Shown piece by piece: positions 7,534 through 15,419 of a DNA stretch of 64,000 nucleotides (within the stretch, counting starts at the first letter, position 1; each line of letters starts with the position of its first letter). The stretch is taken from NCBI RefSeq assembly GCF_003952485.1, contig NZ_CP034447.1, positions 5,160,501 through 5,224,500 on the forward strand, in the 5' to 3' direction. The notes under the pieces were generated by a model, which saw only the letters and a program-made list of their open reading frames with translations, made no database searches and was not told the DNA's origin. The position numbers and the translations under genes are program-made. Source of the stretch: Mesorhizobium sp. M1E.F.Ca.ET.045.02.1.1 (lineage in GTDB: Bacteria; Pseudomonadota; Alphaproteobacteria; Rhizobiales; Rhizobiaceae).

Positions 7534-8643
7534 ATGACGACCAGCGGCCGAGCCGAGCAGGCGGGAGAAGTGTTTTCAGGCCTTGCCGAGATGTCGCCCG
7601 CCTATTTCGGACTGGTCATGGCCACGGGCATCATCTCGCTGGCGGCCTTCATGATGCAGCACGACACGATTGCCCTCGGCCTGTTCTATCTCAATGTCGG
7701 GCAATATGCCGTTCTGTGCGTATTGTACGCCATGCGGGCCTGGCGCCATCCGCGCCGTTTCTTCGGCGATATGGTCGCTCACCTGACCGGGCCGGGGTAC
7801 TTCACCACGGTGGCCGGCACCGGCATCGTTGCCAGCCAGTTCATGGTGCTGCGCGAGAACATCGTCGTCGGCACGGCCCTGTGGATGCTGGCCATACTGC
7901 TCTGGGTGTGCCTGACCTATACGATCTTCACCGCCTTCACTGTCAAGCGCGAGAAGCCCACACTCGACAAGGGTATCAACGGCGGCTGGCTGTTGGCGGT
8001 GGTGGCGACGCAAGCGCTCTCGGTATCCAGCGCGATGCTGGCGGCACGCATCGACCAACCCTATCGGCTTGAGCTCAACCTAATGGCCCTGTCGATGTGG
8101 CTGTGGGGCGGTATGCTCTACATCTGGATGATGTCGCTGATCTTCTACCGCTATGCCTTCTTCAGCTTCTCACCGGGCGACCTGGCGCCGCCTTACTGGA
8201 TCAACATGGGGGCGATGGCCATCTCGACGTTGGCCGGCTCGCTGCTGATCCTGAACGCCCCGCACGCGCCCTACCTGATGTCGCTGTTGCCATTCCTGAA
8301 AGGATTCACCGTCTTCTACTGGGCGACGGGGACCTGGTGGATTCCCATGCTCCTTCTGCTGGCAATCTGGCGCTACGGCTACGAGCGCTTTCCCTTCCGC
8401 TACGATCCGCTCTACTGGGGTGCCGTGTTTCCGCTCGGCATGTATGCCGCTTCCACTTGGCAGATGGACCACGCTATGGAATTCGGTTTCCTAACGCCGC
8501 TGCCGCGCGCCTTCCTCTACATTGCCCTGTCGGCTTGGATTATCACCTTCGTCGGCATGCTTTGCACGCTAGTCCGCGTCTTGAACGGCAAAAGTGCTTG
8601 TTCTCCGAGCTTGCAGGGAAATGGCGGTACGACGAAGAAATGA
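7534..8643 (+). CDS. TehA/SLAC1-family transporter
   Basis: A 369-residue membrane protein with about ten hydrophobic helices. The N-terminus reads MSPAYFGLVMATGIISLA and the middle GPGYFTTVAGTGIVASQF, both typical of the tellurite-resistance/dicarboxylate (TDT) family that includes TehA, Mae1 and the SLAC1 anion channels. It would move anions, such as dicarboxylates, sulfite or chloride, across the inner membrane; the ion cannot be told from sequence. ATG 7534 has a GAGGAA ribosome site. It lies 109 bases after the P450 gene on the same strand. Family members near P450, NnrS or nos genes are often named tellurite resistance protein without evidence of tellurite use. Confidence 0.8.
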   Translation: MTTSGRAEQAGEVFSGLAEMSPAYFGLVMATGIISLAAFMMQHDTIALGLFYLNVGQYAVLCVLYAMRAWRHPRRFFGDMVAHLTGPGYFTTVAGTGIVASQFMVLRENIVVGTALWMLAILLWVCLTYTIFTAFTVKREKPTLDKGINGGWLLAVVATQALSVSSAMLAARIDQPYRLELNLMALSMWLWGGMLYIWMMSLIFYRYAFFSFSPGDLAPPYWINMGAMAISTLAGSLLILNAPHAPYLMSLLPFLKGFTVFYWATGTWWIPMLLLLAIWRYGYERFPFRYDPLYWGAVFPLGMYAASTWQMDHAMEFGFLTPLPRAFLYIALSAWIITFVGMLCTLVRVLNGKSACSPSLQGNGGTTKK

Positions 8644-8857
8644 GCCGCGGCTTCTCGGAAAGCGGTTGTGATTGGACTTGAGCGGCATCCATTTACCTGG
8701 CCTATGCCGCGGCTCGTCCGTCCCGACGCATCTTCATGCGGCCGGACGATCAGCATGCTCACCGATGCAAGCCGCCGAGCGAAAAAGACATCGAGCACCG
8801 TCGAAGCTGTCTTCTTGTCTTGTCGACAGTCTCCAGAATTGTTTGCTGTCATCAGTT

Positions 8858-9198
8858 AGGCGGTCGCATGACTGCCGCCGCCGAAATGCACCCTGTCGAT
8901 CCGACGCGGCTGCCGCACTCGCGTGGCGACCAAGTCGAACCCCGGCGTAGCAGGTGCAGATACTCGACGACAGGCTGATCCTTGGCGGTGACCGTGGTGT
9001 GGCACCCGCAATACGAGCACATCGAGAGGCAGAACGCGATGTGTAGATAGAGCGAGGCCGAGTCATCCGGAGGTAGGCGCGATGCCAGTTTTCATAAGTA
9101 TCGGGGCCGACCGAACGCGAGAACTCCAGCGGCGGCGGGTAGCTGGTGTAGCGTGGCAGGCACGCCCCGTCATGCTTTTGCAGAACGGATGGTTGCAT
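8858..9198 (-). pseudogene. hemN: Truncated, frameshifted hemN (oxygen-independent coproporphyrinogen III oxidase)
   Basis: Minus-strand reading from ATG 9198 gives CLPRYTSYPPPLEFSRSVGP, the usual HemN N-terminus. The frame then breaks near 9080. In the next frame the radical-SAM cluster appears as SLYLHIAFCLSMCSYCGC (near 9000-9060), followed by HTTVTAKDQPVVEYLHLLRR. A second shift leads to RIDRVHFGGGSHATA, the GGG motif, and a stop near 8860. Only about a quarter of a ~450-residue enzyme remains, in three frames, so it is dead. Intact HemN makes haem without oxygen and is often co-regulated by FNR-type proteins, so a working copy should lie elsewhere. Confidence 0.8.
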
Positions 9199-9453
9199 GG
9201 CCTTCCTCGCCTCCGATAAAGCGCCGAATGCCAATCGAGTCTCAGCTAGGCTTCTCTGCGGAAAAACACATGCCTTGCGGGGCGGAGGCCATGCCGCGAG
9301 ACGATTGTGGCTGCTAAGCCGAAAGCAGCGACATCCGTCGCCGTGAGTGTCGAAATCGGCCCGGCGGCCGTTCCAGATGCCGTTACCCGATTGGACGGCG
9401 ATGTTCCCTTTGTCCCTGTTGCGGCCGGGGCGTGGTAAGGGAATGGAGCCAGA

Positions 9454-9795
9454 TCACTCGCCCTCGCCGGGTTCGCCACTGAAATGGGCATCGAACTTGC
9501 CGGGCACCCCGTCCCAGGCTTCCGCGTCGGCGGGCGGTGTCTTCTTGCGCGTTATGTTGGGCCAGGAGGACGCATATTGATGATTGAGCTGGAGCCATGC
9601 CTGCGTGGCCGAGGAATCCGTGTCGGGGAAGATCGCTTCCGCCGGACATTCGGGCTCGCAAACGCCGCAATCGATGCACTCGTCGGGATGGATGACGAGC
9701 ATGTTCTCACCCTCGTAGAAGCAGTCCACGGGACACACTTCGACGCAATCCATGTACTTGCATTTGATACAGTTGTCGGTGACGACGTAGGCCAT
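9454..9795 (-). CDS. fdxA: 7Fe ferredoxin FdxA ([3Fe-4S][4Fe-4S])
   Basis: A 113-residue ferredoxin of normal FdxA length. It starts [18 protein letters not shown], with the first cluster set C-x2-C-x4-C-x3-CP ([13 protein letters not shown]), then [17 protein letters not shown] for the second cluster. The long acidic C-terminal tail is typical of the alphaproteobacterial type. It carries electrons in the cytosol to oxygenases or reductases; in this window the P450 at 6270 is a possible partner, which is inference. It stands on the minus strand, with a small conserved-looking gene upstream (10130-9957) in the same direction. Confidence 0.93.
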   Translation of the reverse strand: MAYVVTDNCIKCKYMDCVEVCPVDCFYEGENMLVIHPDECIDCGVCEPECPAEAIFPDTDSSATQAWLQLNHQYASSWPNITRKKTPPADAEAWDGVPGKFDAHFSGEPGEGE

Positions 9796-9956
9796 TTTTC
9801 TGCCCTTTGACGGGACGCCGTGCTGGATGACCGCGCTGGAGTCGAGCGCGGTCCACTGGCGGCATCGGCTGACGGGATCGCTTGATTGCGAGTATCTCAG
9901 GCGGCAATTGGTCTCGCGCTCGCAGCGGTATCCGCCCGCGCTGCGGCAAGCGCGAT

Positions 9957-10130
9957 TCAGTCGCGATAGAGGCCCTGGTCCTCCCTGGAAAAGGGCATGC
10001 GGCGCTTCATGTCGTCGAAGGTGTCGCCGGGGTGGCTCCTGTCGTAATCCGAGCGAACTAAGGATTCGAGGTAAGCACGCTCGGATGCGTCGGCAGGCCG
10101 GATGAAAGAATCGTGCGAATTGCTCGGCAT
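9957..10130 (-). CDS. Small hypothetical protein (57 aa)
   Basis: A 57-residue hydrophilic protein on the minus strand, starting at ATG 10130 with AAAGGAAA 5-12 bases upstream and ending TGA at 9959-9957. The middle ([20 protein letters not shown], then [22 protein letters not shown]) is rich in acidic, Arg and aromatic residues and looks like a small folded or partner-binding protein. It precedes fdxA by 161 bases in the same direction. No family is recognised with certainty. Confidence 0.5.
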   Translation of the reverse strand: MPSNSHDSFIRPADASERAYLESLVRSDYDRSHPGDTFDDMKRRMPFSREDQGLYRD

Positions 10131-10154
10131 GAGCGTTTCCTTTCAGTCAGTTTT

Positions 10155-10370
10155 TCAATTCGACGCCGCCCGCCATCTGTCCTGTTCCAACGCCCAGATG
10201 GCGCAGGCGGGGCAATCGGCGCCCCAGCGGTCGATGGCCGACCAGATCAGGCCGAGCCGCTCCTGGCGCGAGAGGGCGAACGCAGACTCGCATGGCGTGA
10301 AGGTCGGGAGCAAACCACGGAAGGTGCGCAATGTGTGAACGAGGAACAGAGGTAGCAAGACAGGCACCAT
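10155..10370 (-). CDS. Possible small protein with a CPAC motif (71 aa)
   Basis: An open frame from ATG 10370 whose product begins with a hydrophobic stretch (MVPVLLPLFLVHTL) and ends with SRQERLGLIWSAIDRWGADC, PACAIWALEQDRW. The C-terminal half looks protein-like and contains a CxxC pair, but no ribosome site is convincing. It runs in the same direction as the next small gene and fdxA. It might be a secreted or membrane-anchored redox peptide, or not be translated. Confidence 0.3.
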   Translation of the reverse strand: MVPVLLPLFLVHTLRTFRGLLPTFTPCESAFALSRQERLGLIWSAIDRWGADCPACAIWALEQDRWRAASN

Positions 10371-10459
10371 CGATAAAAGGTGTACATTTAATATATCTTT
10401 TTCAACCCACCCCGGCAAGGGGGTGGGCGATGCGACCAGGTGAAGCGGTGGCGGCAATA

Positions 10460-10898
10460 GATCCCGCCTAGGGCGTTGCGTGCCCTATACGACGATCAAA
10501 AGCGGCGCCTATTCATCCCGCAAGACCACGACCCAGGTCACAGTCGCTTGTCCCAGTTCGGCAGTTCGAAATGCCAGTCAGAAAAGAGGATCACACAAAG
10601 CCGCAATCACAACCAATGGCGCGATCATCAAAGTCCTTGTTCATGACCCTAACAGTGCAGTCATCTAGGGTGTCCCATGCCCATAAGCTGACTCCAGCCA
10701 GCAATGACTGGCATCCCGATTTCAGAATAACCCCACAAGCCGCGGCCCTTTTTGATCCCTTCGACGAAGCGTGAGATTTGACCCCTTTTGCGTAGTCGGA
10801 TTTCTAAGAGGACATGCCCGGCGCAGGAATGGGAGCCAGCATTAAGGGTCGATCAACTTCAGTTGTCCTAGATCCTTCGGAAACGGAGACCGGGAATA
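10460..10898. other. Intergenic stretch, no recognisable gene
   Basis: About 440 bases. A 62-codon plus-strand frame (10480-10668) exists but resembles nothing recognised and has no ribosome site. No repeat, tRNA or regulatory palindrome was seen by eye. Confidence 0.4.
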
Positions 10899-11252
10899 AT
10901 GACATCCAAGCAAGGTGGCGGACCGAGAACCTATTCAGCAGTCATCTCAGGACTCGAAGTATGGTGCTCGCGTGATTGCCTCGGGCGGGTTGCAGGTTAC
11001 TTCCTGAGCGAATCCGACGCGGTTGCCGCTGCCGAATTCTACAACGCCCAGATCACGATCACCCAAGTCGATGAACCGACGACAGGGGTTTGGGTATTCG
11101 ATGCCGTCTATGTCGTGGTTTATTCAAACGGCAGGGCAGTTACGAAGAAGCGCTATATAGCTGTTGATCCGCAGACGGAGGAGATTATAGGGCAGATCTA
11201 TGAAACCTATGACGCGCTAGCAGTTGCGCTGACCGATCGTCCGGCGCCGTGA
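10899..11252 (+). CDS. Hypothetical protein (117 aa)
   Basis: A soluble 117-residue protein with alternating strands (GVWVFDAVYVVVYSNGRAV) and a helical tail (IIGQIYETYDALAVALTDR). An N-terminal region with CSRDCLGR and a helix of alternating Ala (SESDAVAAAEFYNAQ) is visible. The start ATG is preceded by GGAG at a long distance. No family is recognised. Its 3' end overlaps the end of the opposing gene at 11207-11569 by 46 bases. Confidence 0.45.
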   Translation: MTSKQGGGPRTYSAVISGLEVWCSRDCLGRVAGYFLSESDAVAAAEFYNAQITITQVDEPTTGVWVFDAVYVVVYSNGRAVTKKRYIAVDPQTEEIIGQIYETYDALAVALTDRPAP

Positions 11253-11569
11253 GGTCTGATCGGATATCTGAACTGTTCCGGAACTGGACGCCCCGCTTCT
11301 TTCGTAACGACGACTTTCACGTATGTTGGATGCTCCTTGTTGAGCAGGCTGCCCTTCCCATGAACCCCTTCATGCAACCTGGCCGAAATCAACCATGACT
11401 GCGCCTCGTCTAGGGCGCGGCTCGCTTCAGCGACCCCGGACGACCGCATCCTTTCGCCGTGGAACTTGATCATCCTTTCCACGGGATCAGGCATGCCAAT
11501 CTCCATGAGAAGCCTGATCGTCGGCAAGAGATGCTCTTCCACATCCGGAAGGCGATGATTGTCGGTCAT
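11207..11569 (-). CDS. Hypothetical protein (120 aa)
   Basis: A 120-residue helical protein starting at ATG 11569 with GAGGAG eight bases upstream. It begins MTDNHRLPDVEEHLLPTIRL and contains several charged helices (DPVERMIKFHGERMRSSG, RALDEAQSWLISARLHEG). The good ribosome site supports translation. Its end overlaps the end of the convergent gene 10899-11252. The last 25 residues, inside the overlap, are low in complexity. No family is recognised. Confidence 0.45.
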   Translation of the reverse strand: MTDNHRLPDVEEHLLPTIRLLMEIGMPDPVERMIKFHGERMRSSGVAEASRALDEAQSWLISARLHEGVHGKGSLLNKEHPTYVKVVVTKEAGRPVPEQFRYPIRPHGAGRSVSATASAS

Positions 11570-11683
11570 CTGGTTTGCTCCTCAATGTACCCCGATGAAG
11601 GAAGCATGAGCCGCAAGCCTTGCCGGCGCAAGACGCGGAACCGCCGTGAGATGGGCCTTCTTGGAAAGCCCGGATATTGCCGC

Positions 11684-12112
11684 TTATGCCGCTGGCTGGA
11701 TGCCGAAATCTTCCGGTGAGAGCAGAAGGTCGGCCAAGGTGTAGCGGTCAAGCGTCCCCGCGAAGGCTGCAAGCGCCTCCTTCAGCACTCCGCGGAGGCG
11801 GCAGCGGGGGGTGATCAGGCAGCTATTGCCGCTCCTGAAGCACTCGACCAGCGCAAAGTCGGGCTCCGTCGCCCGCAGCACTTCGCCCAGCAGAATCTGT
11901 CCCGGCGCCTTGGCAAGCGTCAAGCCGCCGGAGCGGCCACGCACCGCCCTCAAAAACCCGGCGCGGGTCAGTTGGTTGGCCACCTTCATCAGGTGAGCGC
12001 GCGAAATCCCGTAGACCTGAGCGGTTTCCTCGATGGTGATCAACTGCCCGTCCCTGGCCGCCGCATACATGAGCACGCGAAGTGAGTAGTCTGAGAAATC
12101 CGTCAGTCTCAT
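11684..12112 (-). CDS. nsrR: NO-sensing Rrf2-family repressor NsrR
   Basis: A 142-residue Rrf2 protein that starts MRLTDFSDYSLRVLMYAA. The helix-turn-helix follows (YGISRAHLMKVANQLTRAGF) and then a wing (VRGRSGGLTLAK). Three cysteines in LVECFRSGNSCLITPRC match the [Fe-S] ligands of NsrR, and the tail (LKEALAAFAGTLDRYTLADL) is typical. NsrR represses NO-detoxification genes until NO damages its cluster. ATG 12112 is preferred over upstream starts because it begins the conserved sequence. A perfect operator palindrome lies upstream at 12206-12240, in the divergent gap with the DUF2249 gene, and a second at 14028, so NsrR probably controls itself and both plus-strand groups. Confidence 0.88.
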   Translation of the reverse strand: MRLTDFSDYSLRVLMYAAARDGQLITIEETAQVYGISRAHLMKVANQLTRAGFLRAVRGRSGGLTLAKAPGQILLGEVLRATEPDFALVECFRSGNSCLITPRCRLRGVLKEALAAFAGTLDRYTLADLLLSPEDFGIQPAA

Positions 12113-12205
12113 CCGAAATCCCTTTGCCCGGCCACAATCGCAATGTCGCCCATCCAATGGAAAGATGCGCGGAGGATGTATGTTTTGCAAGGCCACGCAG
12201 CCGAT

Positions 12206-12240
12206 CGACAAAACATATATTGACAATGTATGTTTTGTCG
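12206..12240. promoter_or_regulatory. Palindromic operator, probable NsrR site
   Basis: Twelve-base perfect arms CGACAAAACATA and TATGTTTTGTCG around an 11-base spacer. The inner part resembles the known NsrR consensus (AAGATGCATTT half sites) and has the same layout as the site at 14028. It lies between nsrR (minus) and the DUF2249-MIP18 genes (plus). A further half-site (TGTATGTTTTGC) lies at 12177-12188. Confidence 0.65.
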
Positions 12241-12341
12241 CCGACTATCGCGAACCGGAGCGAAACGCGTTGTACGCATCGCCGCCGCTGGCGGCGGGCG
12301 ACAGGATTGCCCGCTCGTCAATGCAATCGAAGGATGACCCG

Positions 12342-12593
12342 ATGACAAATACGACCGTCCAAAACGAGACAGACGTCCGCAGCCTGGTGCCGATGCAGAG
12401 GCACCAGAAGATCTTCCAGCTCGTCGACGAGCTTGCCCCTGGCGGGAAGTTCGTTCTCGTCAACGACCACGATCCCAAGCCTCTCTACTACCAGCTCGAG
12501 GCGGAACATCCCCAGCAGTTCTCCTGGACCTACCTCGAAAGGGGACCGGAGGTCTGGCGCGTCGAGATCGGCCGTCTCTTGAAGGCCGCTTGA
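12342..12593 (+). CDS. DUF2249 domain protein
   Basis: An 83-residue protein with one DUF2249 domain: RHQKIFQLVDELAPGGKFVLV, then NDHDPKPLYYQLEAEHPQQF and a closing WRVEIGRLL strand. The HDPKPLYYQL segment is the hallmark of the group found beside hemerythrin and NO-response genes. ATG 12342 has AAGGA eight bases upstream. It is the first gene after the NsrR-type operator and is followed 68 bases later by a MIP18-type gene, so it is likely de-repressed by NO. Molecular function unknown. Confidence 0.75.
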   Translation: MTNTTVQNETDVRSLVPMQRHQKIFQLVDELAPGGKFVLVNDHDPKPLYYQLEAEHPQQFSWTYLERGPEVWRVEIGRLLKAA

Positions 12594-12661
12594 GTCGAGC
12601 GTCGCGGGGCAAAGAGCCGCCCGCTAGCTTGCGCGGACGGCGATGGCGCAAAGGGAGTGAC

Positions 12662-12997
12662 ATGAGCGTTGGAGCGGAAACGCAGCTGGATGACGAGACG
12701 GTCAAGGAGGCGCTTCGTCTCGTGATCGACCCGGAGCTTGGCCACAACATCGTCGACCTGGGGCTCGTCTATGCCGTCCTGGTCAACGACGGCGGTGTCG
12801 TCAACATCGTGATGACAACGACGACGCGGGGCTGTCCCGCCACCGATTACCTGAAGGAGGGCGCCCGCGATGCGGCTTGGGGCGTTCCGGGTGTCGAGTT
12901 CGTCGATGTCACGGTGACCTACGAACCCCCTTGGTCGCCACAGAAGATGAGCGCGGCCGCCAAATTGCACCTTGGCATCGCAGACAGCGATGAGTGA
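12662..12997 (+). CDS. MIP18/DUF59-family Fe-S cluster assembly factor
   Basis: A 111-residue protein of the MIP18 (SufT/PaaD-like) family. It shows VKEALRLVIDPELGHNIVDLG, the family signature, and the reactive Cys in TTTRGCPATDYL, and ends in a VTVTYEPPWSPQKMS strand. Such proteins help load or repair iron-sulfur clusters. In the NsrR neighbourhood, repair of NO-damaged clusters is the natural reading. ATG 12662 is chosen for the GGGAG ribosome site. The next gene starts inside its last codons, so they are translationally coupled. Confidence 0.85.
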   Translation: MSVGAETQLDDETVKEALRLVIDPELGHNIVDLGLVYAVLVNDGGVVNIVMTTTTRGCPATDYLKEGARDAAWGVPGVEFVDVTVTYEPPWSPQKMSAAAKLHLGIADSDE

Positions 12998-13253
12998 TGA
13001 CATGGGCGCAGACCGGACCGAGGCACCGGACTCCAGTGTCGCATATTCCAGCGGGGACCATCTGGTGTCCGCCTTGGCGGATATTCTGGTCGCCAGTCTC
13101 GAGACGCTGGCGAAGGCAGGGCAAGCCGATGCCGCCTGCCGCCAAGCTGGCAAGGCCTGTGCCGCGCTCCGCGTCTCCAACCCCGCCCAATGGCGGAAAT
13201 TCAATGCCTTGCTGCATCGGCTGAGCAGCCAAGCGCCGTGGGGCGATTCTTGA
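12990..13253 (+). CDS. Hypothetical protein coupled to MIP18 gene
   Basis: An 87-residue helical protein whose ATG lies within the last codons of the MIP18 gene (8-base overlap). It contains HLVSALADILVASLETLAKA and a Cys-rich helix (ADAACRQAGKACAALR), then a basic-aromatic tail (WRKFNALLHRL). No family is recognised. The overlap suggests that it works with the Fe-S protein or the DUF2249 protein in the NO response. Confidence 0.55.
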   Translation: MSDDMGADRTEAPDSSVAYSSGDHLVSALADILVASLETLAKAGQADAACRQAGKACAALRVSNPAQWRKFNALLHRLSSQAPWGDS

Positions 13254-13310
13254 AGTTTAGTCGCGTTCTCTGAAAGCCTGCATCGAGAACCAACACGGGA
13301 GAGTTTTGAC

Positions 13311-13433
13311 ATGAGCGGCTTCGATCAGGACAGCAAGCTGAATGCCCAGCACGAAAGCTCCTTGCTGCCCATGCTTATCGGCGGCCTTGTGCTCATCGTG
13401 GTCGGGATGCTCCTGGTTGCCTGGCTGGCCTGA
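13311..13433 (+). CDS. Small single-helix membrane protein (40 aa)
   Basis: ATG 13311 follows a good ribosome site (GGGAGAG, 13298-13304). The 40-residue product has a polar head (MSGFDQDSKLNAQHESSLLP) and one strong hydrophobic helix (MLIGGLVLIVVGMLLVAWLA). It is the likely last member of the NsrR-controlled group. Such small membrane peptides are common and easily missed in denitrification regions; the role is unknown. Confidence 0.55.
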   Translation: MSGFDQDSKLNAQHESSLLPMLIGGLVLIVVGMLLVAWLA

Positions 13434-14027
13434 ACAGATAGTCGGTTCGTCTCGACGTTGGACATCGAGCCAGACCATGCGGCGACGGCAAGATATCTGC
13501 CTTGGAACTTGGGTTAGCCAGCGCTGACATCAGGGAAGACGGCTCAGCCTACGATCGCAGCTTGACGAGCGTCGGCCTGGTGCCGACGGATGGCTGCCTG
13601 CCATGCATGTGAATCGGCGTGCACAATCGTTTCTTCTCGGCCAACGACGGCCGGGAAGGAGAAACACAACGAGATAGTTCACGGCATGACCCTTCTGGGC
13701 AGAACGACGTGCTTGGGTTGTGGACACGAAAGTCGGCGCGAAACGGAACTCACGCGATCCTTCTTGCATCAGTCGATGGGTCTGAACGCAACCTTTCGTT
13801 CCGGCTCGGTGAGTAGCCGCTCGCACCTGAGGCTCTTATCGGAAATAACCGGAATTCCGGTTAGGCTTTCGACATGATTTCGCTTGCGGTGACAGGCAGG
13901 GAGGCTGGTCAGGTCGCGGATCACGCTCAACATCGCAGGACAGGAAGATGCCATGACCATCCTTGATTGCGAGTGCTCTGGCCACCGTCTGCGGCATCGA
14001 CGCGACATCGTGCCTCGATTGTCATCC
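13434..14027. other. Intergenic stretch, no recognisable gene
   Basis: About 590 bases. Frames on both strands are short and without a ribosome site or recognised motif. The stretch ends at the second NsrR-type palindrome, which marks the promoter of the next gene group. Confidence 0.45.
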
Positions 14028-14060
14028 GAATAAACATGAATTAGAAATGCATGTTTATTC
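14028..14060. promoter_or_regulatory. Second palindromic operator, probable NsrR site
   Basis: Eleven-base perfect arms GAATAAACATG and CATGTTTATTC around an 11-base spacer. Compared with the E. coli-type NsrR consensus, the 23-base core agrees at 18 positions by hand alignment. It has the same size and inner bases as the site at 12206. It lies 64 bases before the FmdE-like gene. Confidence 0.65.
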
Positions 14061-14123
14061 TACAGTGACATGGCCCCGCCATCGCCGATGGAGGCGCTAC
14101 GCGATCATGTATCGGAGGATGCG

Positions 14124-14837
14124 ATGGAGTTCCCTGGCTTCTTTTCTAAAGTGCCCACGATCACGCTGCGCGATCCTTTAGCTGCATTCCTTGGCCTCTC
14201 GAAAAGCGGAGTGATGTCCTATGCCTACGCAGATGCCGTGAAGCTCGCTGGTCATTCCTGTCCCATCGTCGCCGGCGCCTATCTGATGGTACGACGGGGG
14301 CTCAGCCAACTCTACTACGGCGACGAGTTGCCCGAGCGAGGCAATGTGAAAGTCTATCTGCGTGCACCGCGCGACGAGGGCACGACGGGCGTGATCGCCG
14401 CAGTGGCAACGCTGCTCACGGGGGCAGCGCCCGAGACCGGCTTCAATGGCATCGGCACGCGCCATAGGTTCGCGCGCCGCGATCTGCTGCGTTTCGACAC
14501 AACGTTCGACGGCATCATGGCGCTTCGGCGGAGCGACAATGGGCGGGGTGTGATCCTTGACCTCGATATGACCATCGTCCCATTCGCGCGCGAGATGCAG
14601 GCATTGCTTCCCAGGGTCATGACGGAGCAGGCCGATGAGGATGAACGGGAACGCTTTGCGACACTCTGGCAAGCTCGTGTCGAGCAAATGCTGATCCGTG
14701 ACGCAGATGACCCTGCACTCATCCGAGTTTGCGAATGGAAGGCCGCGCCTGAGCAGAGATCCGGCCCCATCCGGCGCGGCCACGTGCAGTCAGAAAAGGA
14801 CAGAAACGATGCTGTCGAGGCTCGTGTATTTCCCTAA
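14124..14837 (+). CDS. FmdE-like conserved protein
   Basis: A 237-residue soluble protein. The segment AYADAVKLAGHSCPIVAGAY with GHSCP resembles the metal-binding core of FmdE-domain proteins, first described in formylmethanofuran dehydrogenase operons. Further on it has GIGTRHRFARRDLLRFD and a helical C-terminus. ATG 14124 is chosen because GGAGG (14114-14118) sits five bases upstream; the upstream ATGs have none. It lies directly behind the second NsrR-type operator and its last codons overlap the next gene by 29 bases. A metal-binding role in the NO response is inference; family assignment is moderate. Confidence 0.55.
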   Translation: MEFPGFFSKVPTITLRDPLAAFLGLSKSGVMSYAYADAVKLAGHSCPIVAGAYLMVRRGLSQLYYGDELPERGNVKVYLRAPRDEGTTGVIAAVATLLTGAAPETGFNGIGTRHRFARRDLLRFDTTFDGIMALRRSDNGRGVILDLDMTIVPFAREMQALLPRVMTEQADEDERERFATLWQARVEQMLIRDADDPALIRVCEWKAAPEQRSGPIRRGHVQSEKDRNDAVEARVFP

Positions 14838-15336
14838 GGCGCCGGAACTCATGCAGGTGGTTCTGGATCTGAATAAGGCGATCGAGGGAAGCGGGCTGGG
14901 GCTGACGCAATCCGGGTGCTCGCGGTCGATGGCCTGGCCCGAGGATGAGGGTTCCGCGCCATTGTCAGGGAATGACGAGGCCCGGGTGTTGAAAGACCGG
15001 TTGCGCCAGATCTTGATCGAGCTGGCGCAAACTGAGACCGTTGTAACCTACAAGAACCTCGCCGAGCGGCTCTGCCTCATGCCGCCGCAGACGATCCATC
15101 GAGCCACCGACTTACTGGAAAAGCTGATGGCGGAAGATGCCGAAGCAGGCCGGCCGCTTCTGGCCGCGCTTTGCGTGGGCCGCCTGCGCAACGACTTGCC
15201 CGCGCCCGGTTTCTTCATGACCGCTCAGGTGCTGGGGCTTTTTTCGGGTGCCCCGGAAGGCCCCGTGGCGCGGGATTTCTATATGCGCGAGTTGGCCCGG
15301 GTCTTCGATTTCTATCGGCAATTCCGCAGTGGCTGA
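14809..15336 (+). CDS. Protein with a CMD-like N-terminal piece and an unrecognised helical domain
   Basis: A 175-residue protein. The first 30 residues (MLSRLVYFPKAPELMQVVLD) look like the start of a carboxymuconolactone decarboxylase/AhpD-type protein, but the catalytic CxxC part is missing. After about residue 41 it continues as another domain (TVVTYKNLAERLCLMPPQT, then AALCVGRLRNDLPAPGFF) with a helical fold that resembles no family I can name. This may be a fusion made by a deletion, or the second domain may start at ATG 14929. It overlaps the end of the FmdE-like gene and is probably co-transcribed with it. Confidence 0.5.
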   Translation: MLSRLVYFPKAPELMQVVLDLNKAIEGSGLGLTQSGCSRSMAWPEDEGSAPLSGNDEARVLKDRLRQILIELAQTETVVTYKNLAERLCLMPPQTIHRATDLLEKLMAEDAEAGRPLLAALCVGRLRNDLPAPGFFMTAQVLGLFSGAPEGPVARDFYMRELARVFDFYRQFRSG

Positions 15337-15419
15337 CATTTATTCGCTGACGGCATCATATGGCCGGACCGGGTGCCGTTAGCCTCCCCGGAATGGCGAC
15401 AGCGATATGGAGAAGTTCG

